Part shown: positions 57,286 through 64,000 of the stretch, piece after piece | Numbering within the stretch: position 1 is the first letter of the stretch | Layout of the letters: every line of letters starts with the position of its first letter | NCBI GenBank assembly: GCA_004556155.1 | Contig: SFIM01000001.1 | Location: 1 to 64,000 of the forward strand | Reading direction: 5' to 3' | Length of the DNA stretch: 64,000 nt | Source of the DNA: Clostridiales bacterium | GTDB taxonomy: Bacteria > Bacillota > Clostridia > Christensenellales > Aristaeellaceae | Notes under the pieces: model-generated | Told to the model about the DNA's origin: nothing | The model's database searches: none | What the model saw: only the letters and a program-made list of their open reading frames with translations | Position numbers and translations under genes: made by a program

Positions 57286-59145
57286 ATGGTTTTAGAGCGG
57301 ATTCATTCTTCCGAGGATGTCAAGCGGCTTTCCAGCAAGGAGCTGCCCGTGCTGGCGCAGGAGCTGCGCGCGCGCATCATCGATAGCGTGTCGCGCAACG
57401 GCGGCCATCTGGCCTCCAACTTGGGGGTGGTGGAATTGACCATCGCCCTGCACCGCGCGTTTGATTTTCCCAAGGATGCTTTGATTTTTGACGTGGGGCA
57501 TCAGTGCTATGCCCATAAGCTGTTGACGGGTCGCGCGGACAGCTTTGACACCCTGCGGCAGTTCGGTGGGCTGGCAGGCTTTCCCCGCAGAGAGGAAAGC
57601 CCTTATGATGCCTTCGATACCGGCCATGCATCCACGGCCATATCGGCGGCAGCCGGCATGGCGCGGGCGCGCGATCTTGTGGGCGGCAGCCAAAGCGTGG
57701 TGGCCGTAGTGGGAGACGGCGCGCTGACGGGCGGCATGTGCTATGAGGCGCTCAGCGACGCGGGCAGCAGCAAGCTGCGCATGATCGTGGTGCTCAACGA
57801 CAATGGCATGAGCATCTCGCGCAATGTAGGCGCGGTTTCGCGCTATCTTACGCATATGCGTTCCAGCAAGGGCTGGTTCGAGGCCAAGCACGTTGTCGGC
57901 GATTTCCTGCGCCGTATTCCCGTGGTTGGCAACAGCCTGCATGCCTTCTTCCAGCGCATCAAAAACTCCCTGCGCAATATCTTTGTGCAGGATCGACTGT
58001 TTGATTCGCTGGGCTTTCACTATCTTGGCCCGGTGGATGGGCGCGACATCACAGGGCTGGAGCGATTGTTTCGCCGCGCGCGGCAGCTGGATGAACCGGT
58101 GCTGATTCATGTGGTTACCAAAAAGGGACGCGGCTATTCCCAGGCGGAGAGCGATCCGACCCGCCTGCATGGCACGCCGCCCTTCGACGTGCATACCGGT
58201 GAGCCGCTTAGCCCCGCGGGCAAATCCATGGGCAAGGCGGCGGGCGATGCGCTGTGCGCTATGGCTGCGGCGGATTCTCGCATTGTAGCTGTGACGGCTG
58301 CCATGACGGGCAGCACGGGGCTGGGCGAGTTTGCCAGCCGCTATCCGGATCGGCTGTATGATGTGGGCATTGCCGAGGAACATGCTGTCACCATGGCCGC
58401 GGGTCTGGCGGCTGGCGGTGCGCGCCCCTTTGTGGCGATTTACGATAGCTTTTTGCAGCGCGCGTATGATCAGATCTTGCTTGACGTGTGTGAGCAGCAT
58501 TTGCCGGTGTGCTTCCTGGTGGATCGCGCGGGGCTGATTGAAGACGGCGTGACGCATCAGGGCGTGTACGGCAATGCGTTTTTGACGCAGATGCCGGGGC
58601 TGACGGTGCTGAACGCCGCCACATGCGATGAGCTGCAGGCCATGATTCGCTATGCGCTGACGTTGGATGCGCCCGTTGCTATTCGTTATGGCAAGACGGA
58701 AACCGAAAATGTGGCTGTTTGGCCGCGGGAAAAGCCCTATGCGCCCATGTGGCCGCTGCTGCGGACAGGGGATGAGCTGGCTATCCTGGCTTGCGGCGCG
58801 ATGGTCGGGCAGGCCATGCGCGCGGCGGAGCTGCTGGATCAGCAGAGCCTGCGCTGCGCCGTATATGCGGCGGATTGCATTCAACCGCTGGACGAGAATG
58901 TGCTGAATCAGCTGAAAGATTCGAAACTTGTTACGCTGGAAGAAGGCGTAGTATCGGGCGGCCTGAGCAGCCTGGTACCGGCCTGGCGTGCCGCGCATGG
59001 CGTGTGCAAGCCGCTGCTGACGCTGGGCGTCGAGGGCTTGTGCGCCACGCAGGGCGATCATACATTACAGCTGCGCGCGCAGGGGCTGGACGCGGAGAGC
59101 GTGGCGCGCCGCATTGCACAATGGAATAAGGAGAGCAAAGCATGA
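57286..59145 (+). CDS. dxs: 1-deoxy-D-xylulose-5-phosphate synthase
   Basis: 619 aa, normal for DXS. It joins pyruvate and glyceraldehyde-3-phosphate with thiamine diphosphate, the first step of the MEP isoprenoid pathway. Thiamine site: VVGDGALTGGMCYEAL with NDNGMSIS. The catalytic Glu is in DVGIAEEHAVTMAAG, and HxxxxH-type GHQCYAHKLLTGR is near the N-terminus. AAGGAG precedes the ATG. It overlaps tlyA by four bases, a pairing common in Clostridia. Confidence 0.96.
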   Translation: MVLERIHSSEDVKRLSSKELPVLAQELRARIIDSVSRNGGHLASNLGVVELTIALHRAFDFPKDALIFDVGHQCYAHKLLTGRADSFDTLRQFGGLAGFPRREESPYDAFDTGHASTAISAAAGMARARDLVGGSQSVVAVVGDGALTGGMCYEALSDAGSSKLRMIVVLNDNGMSISRNVGAVSRYLTHMRSSKGWFEAKHVVGDFLRRIPVVGNSLHAFFQRIKNSLRNIFVQDRLFDSLGFHYLGPVDGRDITGLERLFRRARQLDEPVLIHVVTKKGRGYSQAESDPTRLHGTPPFDVHTGEPLSPAGKSMGKAAGDALCAMAAADSRIVAVTAAMTGSTGLGEFASRYPDRLYDVGIAEEHAVTMAAGLAAGGARPFVAIYDSFLQRAYDQILLDVCEQHLPVCFLVDRAGLIEDGVTHQGVYGNAFLTQMPGLTVLNAATCDELQAMIRYALTLDAPVAIRYGKTETENVAVWPREKPYAPMWPLLRTGDELAILACGAMVGQAMRAAELLDQQSLRCAVYAADCIQPLDENVLNQLKDSKLVTLEEGVVSGGLSSLVPAWRAAHGVCKPLLTLGVEGLCATQGDHTLQLRAQGLDAESVARRIAQWNKESKA

Positions 59146-59942
59146 AAACGCGGGTAGACAGCGCGCTGGTAAGCCGTGGTATTGCGGCCAGCCGCGAAAA
59201 GGCGCAGGCGCTGATTATGGCCGGGCAGATTTACATCGGCGAGAAGAAGGTGCTCAAGGCTTCTGAAACCGTGGAGGACAATCAGGAGCTGATTCTGCGT
59301 GGCGAGGTGGACTCCCTGGCCAGTCGGGGCGGGCACAAGATTGAGCGTGCGATTACGGTGTTCGGCGCGGATGTGACAGGCGTGGTTGCTATGGATATCG
59401 GCGCTGCCGCCGGCGGCTTTACCGACGTGCTGCTGCGCCACGGCGCGGCGCATGTATATGCCATCGATGTGGGTTATGGCCAGCTGGATTGGAAGCTGCG
59501 GCAGGATGAGCGCGTCACTGTAATGGAACGTACCAACGCCCGCACGCTGACACCCGACATGGTGCCGCTGCATCCGACATTGACGGTGATGGACGTGTCC
59601 TTTATCTCCATACGGCTGATCCTGCCGGTGGCGGCGGGCATTATGGGGGAGAAAGGAAGGTTCCTCACCCTGGTAAAGCCGCAGTTTGAAGCCGGGCGCG
59701 GCCAGGTGGGCAAGAACGGCGTGGTGCGCGAGCCTGCCGTGCATGCGCGCGTGCTGCAAAATGTGCGTGAATACGCCGCCGAAATCGGCTGGCATGTAGC
59801 GGGCTTTACCTATTCGCCTATCAAAGGCCCAAAGGGAAACATCGAGTTCCTGGCCGATATCCGTCCCGGCGCGGGCGATATGCCGGACGATGCGCAGATT
59901 GCCGCGCTGGTGCGCGAGGCGCATGAAACGCTGGACAAATAA
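59142..59942 (+). CDS. tlyA: TlyA-family rRNA 2'-O-methyltransferase
   Basis: 266 aa. An S4 RNA-binding domain (1-62, LVSRGIAASREKAQALIMAG, then QIYIGEKKV) precedes an FtsJ-like methyltransferase with DIGAAAGGFTDVLLRHGA (SAM site), VMDVSFISIRLI and KPQFEAGRGQVGKNGVVRE. TlyA proteins methylate ribose in 16S/23S rRNA and set sensitivity to capreomycin; the old name is hemolysin A. Its start overlaps the dxs stop (ATGA). Confidence 0.94.
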   Translation: MKTRVDSALVSRGIAASREKAQALIMAGQIYIGEKKVLKASETVEDNQELILRGEVDSLASRGGHKIERAITVFGADVTGVVAMDIGAAAGGFTDVLLRHGAAHVYAIDVGYGQLDWKLRQDERVTVMERTNARTLTPDMVPLHPTLTVMDVSFISIRLILPVAAGIMGEKGRFLTLVKPQFEAGRGQVGKNGVVREPAVHARVLQNVREYAAEIGWHVAGFTYSPIKGPKGNIEFLADIRPGAGDMPDDAQIAALVREAHETLDK

Positions 59943-59957
59943 ATAAAGACAAGGCAA

Positions 59958-59995
59958 AGCCCCTCTGCATGAAGCCATGCGGAGGGGCTGCTTTT
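59958..59995 (+). terminator. dxs-tlyA terminator
   Basis: AGCCCCTCTGCATG pairs with CATGCGGAGGGGCT (one wobble), then GCTTTTGCG. Confidence 0.85.
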
Positions 59996-60062
59996 GCGCC
60001 TGAGGCACAGACCGGCTGCGTGCTGGCGAAGCGCGGACGCATGCGCGGCATGGCAGGCACGA

Positions 60063-60428
60063 TCAAGCTTCGGGGGCCTTATAGCCCTCCTTCTGGCTCA
60101 AGCCCAGCTGGCGATTGAAATTCTCGCGGTTCTTTTCCATATAGATATCATACATTTCCTGCGGGGTCATCCCGGCGCGCAGGCACATGCTGACAAAGAA
60201 ATGCAGGATATCCACCAGCTCTTCCTTTACGGCGTGATCATCCACGGGCTTGGGATTCTTCCACCATTTGAAGTTGACCTCGTTAAGCAGCTCGGCCATT
60301 TCGGACAGCATGGCCAGCGTCTGCTTCTGGATCCACTCGGTATCGCTGATGCCCTCCAGATGGCGGCGGGCAATGATGTCGTCGTTCAGGGCCTTTTGCA
60401 TGCGGAAAATCTCATCCAGTCTGTCCAT
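60063..60428 (-). CDS. dimeric all-alpha dUTPase (MazG-related)
   Basis: 121 aa. The metal-binding pattern EMAELLNE with a later EELVDILHFF, and WIQKQTLAMLSEMAELLNEV, fit the dimeric dUTPase family (dUTPase_2), which hydrolyses dUTP to dUMP. At 121 residues it is shorter than phage-type members (about 160-170), so a related nucleotide pyrophosphatase is possible. GGAGG precedes the ATG, and the gene is 17 bp downstream of an M16 peptidase gene on the same strand. Confidence 0.8.
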   Translation of the reverse strand: MDRLDEIFRMQKALNDDIIARRHLEGISDTEWIQKQTLAMLSEMAELLNEVNFKWWKNPKPVDDHAVKEELVDILHFFVSMCLRAGMTPQEMYDIYMEKNRENFNRQLGLSQKEGYKAPEA

Positions 60429-60445
60429 CGGGCTGCCTCCATATT

Positions 60446-61684
60446 TTATTTCAGGTATTTGGCAATCTTCTTGCCCACAAAGGCCTGCGAGCGCGGACCG
60501 CCCAGCGTTTCGGCGGCCACGCGGCGCACATCCTCGGGCGTTACGGCCTCAATGCGGCGGATGGTTTCGTCGGTGGTGATCACGCGGTTCATCAGCGCCA
60601 TGTTGCTGCCCATGCTGTTCATGCGGTTATAGGCGCTTTCCTGACCCAGGATAAAGCCGCCCTTGAGCTGCGCCTTGGCCATGTCAAACTCCTCCTGCGT
60701 GGCGCCCTCGCGCACCAGCAGGGAGGTTTCCTCATCGATCTGCGCCAGCACGGTTTTGACGTTGCGGGGGGATACGGCCGCGTAGATGGTAAAATCGCCG
60801 CAGTGCGGGTAGGCGGATGGCGCGGAATACACGCTGTAGGCCATGGCGGATTCCTCGCGGATGCGCTGGAACAGGCGCGAGGACATGCCGCCGCCCAGGA
60901 TGCTGTTGAACACAGCCATGGGATAGGCGTCCGCGTCGCCCAGGGGCTTGCCGCGATAGCCCAGGCAGATATGCGCCTGCTCGGTATCCTTGTCGGCGGT
61001 CAGCGTCTGCGGGCGCTGGTTGACGGCGTTGACGGGGAAAATCTCACCCGCGCCGCCCGTCCAGTCGCCAAAGCGCTGCGCCATCAGATCCTTCACCTGG
61101 TTCAGATCAAAGTTGCCCGCGATGGCCACACAGGTGTTCATGGGACTGTAATGGCGGGCACGGAAAGCCAGAATATCCTCCCGCGTGTAGCTGGCGATCA
61201 GCTCGCGCGGCCCCAGGATGGTCTGCCCCAGCGGCTGCTTGCCAAACATGGCTGAGGCGATCAGATCGTAGGCTACATCCTCGGGCGAGTCATCGGTCAT
61301 GGAGATTTCCTCCAGCACAACGTTGCGCTCCTTGTCCAGCTCCTTGGGATCAATGGCCGGAAAGCGCACGATATCCGACAGGATATCGGCGGCCAGCGGC
61401 AGGTTTTCATCGATCACCTTGGCATAGTAGCAGGTGCACAGCTTGCTGGTGGCGGCGTTGAGATAGCCGCCCACCGCGTCCATTTCCTGGGCGATCTGTT
61501 TGGCGCTGCGCCGGCCGGTGCCCTTGAAGGCCATGTGCTCAATCAGGTGCGACAGGCCGTTTTCGTGCTCACGCTCCAGGATGGAGCCAGCCTTGACCCA
61601 CACGCCCATGGATACCGAGCGCAGATGGGGCAGCTGTTCGCACAGCACGCGCAGGCCGTTTGGCAGGGTAAATTGCTCAATCAT
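60446..61684 (-). CDS. M16-family zinc peptidase
   Basis: 412 aa. The inverted zinc motif HLIEH (in LSHLIEHMAFKGTGRRSA) with the distal Glu in DKERNVVLEEISMTDD marks an active M16B peptidase like YmxG/MlpA in Firmicutes. The second half (ICLGYRGKPLGDADAY, RIREESAMAYSVYS) is the paired inactive lobe. It cleaves short peptides or processed proteins in the cytoplasm. GAGGGAA lies before the ATG. The gene follows pnp, a conserved neighbourhood in Bacillus and Clostridia. Confidence 0.92.
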   Translation of the reverse strand: MIEQFTLPNGLRVLCEQLPHLRSVSMGVWVKAGSILEREHENGLSHLIEHMAFKGTGRRSAKQIAQEMDAVGGYLNAATSKLCTCYYAKVIDENLPLAADILSDIVRFPAIDPKELDKERNVVLEEISMTDDSPEDVAYDLIASAMFGKQPLGQTILGPRELIASYTREDILAFRARHYSPMNTCVAIAGNFDLNQVKDLMAQRFGDWTGGAGEIFPVNAVNQRPQTLTADKDTEQAHICLGYRGKPLGDADAYPMAVFNSILGGGMSSRLFQRIREESAMAYSVYSAPSAYPHCGDFTIYAAVSPRNVKTVLAQIDEETSLLVREGATQEEFDMAKAQLKGGFILGQESAYNRMNSMGSNMALMNRVITTDETIRRIEAVTPEDVRRVAAETLGGPRSQAFVGKKIAKYLK

Positions 61685-61707
61685 ATTGTTCCCTCAATAA
61701 CCGCAAG

Positions 61708-61731
61708 CAGGAGCCGGATAAGCGGCTCCTG
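61708..61731. other. hairpin between pnp and the M16 peptidase gene
   Basis: 9-bp perfect stem CAGGAGCCG/CGGCTCCTG with a 6-nt loop. On the coding (minus) strand no T-run follows, so a processing or stability hairpin is likelier than a full terminator. Confidence 0.6.
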
Positions 61732-61758
61732 TCTTTTGCGGCTTGATGCATTTACGGA

Positions 61759-63924
61759 TTAGTCGTTGTGGCTGCTCTCGCGGCGCGGGGGACGGCGGCG
61801 CTCACCACCGTTGCCGGGGCGCGGGCCGGTGGGACGGGTATAGACGATGTCGTTGCGGATCAGGTTGATGCGGCCCTGAGAGTCGATCTCGCTGACCTTT
61901 ACCTCTACCTCGTCGCCGATATTGAGCACATCCTCCACCTTTTCAACACGCTCGTTGGCCAGCTTGGAGATGTGCAGCAGGCCATCCTTGCCGGGCAGCA
62001 GCTCCACAAACGCGCCCATCGTAGACAGGATGCGCACAACCTTGCCATGATATACCTCGCCAACCTCAACATCCTTGGCGATGCCCTCGATGATGCGGCG
62101 CGCCTTAGCGGCGGCTTCTTCATCGGGGGTGGCGATGGCCACGCGGCCGTCGTCTTCGATGTCGATCTTTACGCCCGTTTCGGCGATGATCTTGTTAATC
62201 ATCTTGCCGCCTGGTCCGATGACTTCGCGGATCTTATCAGGATTAATATTGAAGGAAATGATCTTGGGCGCGTAGGGGCTCATCTTGGTGCGCGGCGCGG
62301 GCAGGCACTCGAGCATGATGCCCAGGATATGCAGGCGGCCTTCCAACGCCTGGCGCAGCGCCTGGCTCAGGATCGCGCGGTCGATGCCCTTGATCTTGAT
62401 ATCCATCTGGATGGCGGTGATGCCGTTCATGGTGCCGGCCACCTTGAAGTCCATATCGCCCAGGAAGTCTTCCAGACCCTGAATGTCGGACAGAACGACC
62501 ACCTTGTCACTCTTATCATCCTTGATCAGGCCCATGGCCACGCCGGCAACGGGCGCCTTGATGGGCACGCCCGCGTCCATCAGCGACAGGGTGCTGCCGC
62601 ACACGGAAGCCATGGAGGAGGAACCGTTGGAGGACAGGATTTCGCTGACCAGACGCAGCGCGTAGGGGAACTCCTCTTCAGAGGGGATCACGGGCTCCAG
62701 CGCGCGTTCCGCCAGTGCACCGTGGCCGATTTCACGGCGGCCGGGAGCCTTCATGCGGCCCGCTTCGCCGGTGGCGTAGGGGGGCATATTATAATGATGG
62801 ATATAGCGCTTGCTTTCCTCATTGGACAGGCCGTCCAGAATCTGCGCCTCGCGCAGGGAACCCAGCGTGGTTACGGTGAGGGCCTGGGTCTGGCCGCGGG
62901 TGAACACGGCGCTGCCGTGGGTGCGGGCCAGGATGCCGGTTTCGCACCAGATGGGGCGAATCTCGGTGATCTTGCGGCCGTCGGCACGGATGCCTTCGTC
63001 CAGGATGCGGCGGCGCATGACTTCCTTGTTCAGGTAGTACAGGGCGTCGGCCACCTCGGCATCGCGGCCGGGGAAGATATCGGCAAAGTGCTCGATGGTC
63101 TCGGCCTTCACCTGCTCCTCACGCTGCTGGCGCTCGGCGCGGTCGAAGGTGTCGAAGGACCACTTGGCCTTATCATAAGCATACTCGCGGACGGCGGCGG
63201 TGATATCCTCGCCCGTCACGTTGAGCGGGAAGTCGCGCTTGGGCTTGCCGATTTCCGCCACGATCTTCTCCTGGAAGGCAACCAGCTCCTTGATGGCCTC
63301 GTGCGCGAAGAGAATCGCATCCAGCATTACATCCTCGGATACTTCCTTGGCGCCGGCTTCCACCATCATGATGGCGTCCTTGGTGCCGGCCACGTACAGG
63401 CTGATCTTGGAGGCGGCGCGCTGCTCTTCATTGGGCATCAGGACGAACTTGCCATCTACCATGCCCACATGCACGGAACCCGTGGGGCCCGCCCAGGGGA
63501 TATCGCTGACGCACAGGGCGATGGAAGAGCCCAGCATCGCGGGGATTTCGGGGGGGATGTTGGTATCGACGGACAGGGCGGTAGCCACTACCTGCACGTC
63601 GTTGCGCATGCCCTTGGGGAAAAGCGGGCGCAGGGGACGGTCGATCAGGCGGCAGGTCAGGGTCGCCTTCTCGGTGGGACGGCCTTCACGCTTGATGAAG
63701 CCGCCGGGAATTTTACCCACGGCGTACTGCTTTTCTTCAAAGTCTACCGCCAGCGGGAAGAAATCGACGCCCTCGCGGGGGGTATCGGATGCGCAGACGT
63801 TTACCAGCACGGCGGTATCGCCCATGCGCACCAGCACGGAGCCGTCAGCCTGCTCGGCGTAGTGGCCGAAGTTGAACGACAGCGGATAGCCCGCAAAGTC
63901 CATCGTGTACGTTTTGTTTTCCAT
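61759..63924 (-). CDS. pnp: polyribonucleotide nucleotidyltransferase (PNPase)
   Basis: 721 aa. Two RNase PH domains (about 1-225 and 310-540; GRREIGHGALAERAL and the metal-binding GDMDFKVAGT) flank an alpha-helical region. A KH domain (IREVIGPGGKMINKIIAETG) and an S1 domain (YHGKVVRILSTMGAFVELLP) follow, with a basic Arg-rich tail (GGERRRPPRRES). It degrades RNA phosphorolytically from the 3' end and is the core of the degradosome. GGAGGAGAG precedes the ATG. rpsO usually lies upstream and would be beyond the window edge. Confidence 0.97.
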   Translation of the reverse strand: MENKTYTMDFAGYPLSFNFGHYAEQADGSVLVRMGDTAVLVNVCASDTPREGVDFFPLAVDFEEKQYAVGKIPGGFIKREGRPTEKATLTCRLIDRPLRPLFPKGMRNDVQVVATALSVDTNIPPEIPAMLGSSIALCVSDIPWAGPTGSVHVGMVDGKFVLMPNEEQRAASKISLYVAGTKDAIMMVEAGAKEVSEDVMLDAILFAHEAIKELVAFQEKIVAEIGKPKRDFPLNVTGEDITAAVREYAYDKAKWSFDTFDRAERQQREEQVKAETIEHFADIFPGRDAEVADALYYLNKEVMRRRILDEGIRADGRKITEIRPIWCETGILARTHGSAVFTRGQTQALTVTTLGSLREAQILDGLSNEESKRYIHHYNMPPYATGEAGRMKAPGRREIGHGALAERALEPVIPSEEEFPYALRLVSEILSSNGSSSMASVCGSTLSLMDAGVPIKAPVAGVAMGLIKDDKSDKVVVLSDIQGLEDFLGDMDFKVAGTMNGITAIQMDIKIKGIDRAILSQALRQALEGRLHILGIMLECLPAPRTKMSPYAPKIISFNINPDKIREVIGPGGKMINKIIAETGVKIDIEDDGRVAIATPDEEAAAKARRIIEGIAKDVEVGEVYHGKVVRILSTMGAFVELLPGKDGLLHISKLANERVEKVEDVLNIGDEVEVKVSEIDSQGRINLIRNDIVYTRPTGPRPGNGGERRRPPRRESSHND

Positions 63925-64000
63925 TGTTTTTCTCTCTCCTCCACATCTTCTTCTTCCAGATACGGCGCACCTGCGCGCGTATCCATAACAGAAAGGCTAA

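Overview
The window looks like a chromosomal segment of a GC-rich, spore-forming, anaerobic Firmicute of the class Clostridia. The evidence is: spoIIP and spoVT genes; a type III glutamine synthetase; TTGACA/TATAAT promoters with 17-18 nt spacing; strong AAGGAGG ribosome sites; many GTG and TTG starts; and a DUF1540 protein. The style of the secreted proteins suggests a gut lineage, perhaps Christensenellales-like, but that is a guess. No rRNA, tRNA, CRISPR array, prophage or insertion sequence was seen. Most genes are core housekeeping genes.

Layout. 0-5 kb: guaA (minus) and glnN (plus) diverge from two near-consensus promoters; guaA has a leader with a small ORF and a terminator hairpin. 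A sugar isomerase/epimerase follows. 5-15.7 kb: an orphan solute-binding protein; an operon of DUF308 protein, MMPL/RND transporter and secreted coiled-coil protein; a MacB-like ABC protein; a methyltransferase and a nucleoside phosphorylase. 15.7-22.6 kb (minus strand): a secreted flavin reductase with two FMN-binding domains, an anti-sigma-like protein beside an ECF sigma gene broken by an in-frame TAG, a CtpA-type protease and a PucR/CdaR-type regulator. 22.8-31 kb (plus): a DUF1614-like membrane protein overlapping spoIIP, guaB, an anion permease, an amidase, a DEAD-box helicase and deoC. 31-36.4 kb: rpe, an XRE regulator, proS and pyrG. 36.4-38.5 kb: a lower-GC patch with remnants of a methyltransferase and a DAPG-hydrolase-like gene around an intact YitT gene. 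38.7-45 kb: spoVT, two overlapping DHH phosphoesterases, an SGNH hydrolase and glycogen phosphorylase. 45-52 kb: DUF1540, a candidate structured RNA, queT, and a BMP-type nucleoside ABC transporter. 52-64 kb: galE, an ECF sigma/anti-sigma pair, a zinc-ribbon/Ig-like membrane protein, dxs-tlyA, dUTPase, M16 peptidase and pnp.

Functional threads. Purine supply and salvage recur (guaA, guaB, nucleoside phosphorylase, deoC, BMP nucleoside importer). RNA turnover is represented by pnp, two NrnA-like enzymes and a helicase. Cell-envelope and sporulation functions include spoIIP, the amidase, CtpA and spoVT. The most interesting unexplained items are the structured intergenic element at 45.2-45.6 kb, the guaA leader, a dispersed palindromic repeat family (15.7, 30.9 and 52.1 kb), and the amber-interrupted sigma factor. 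All calls come from reading the sequence; no database search was run.
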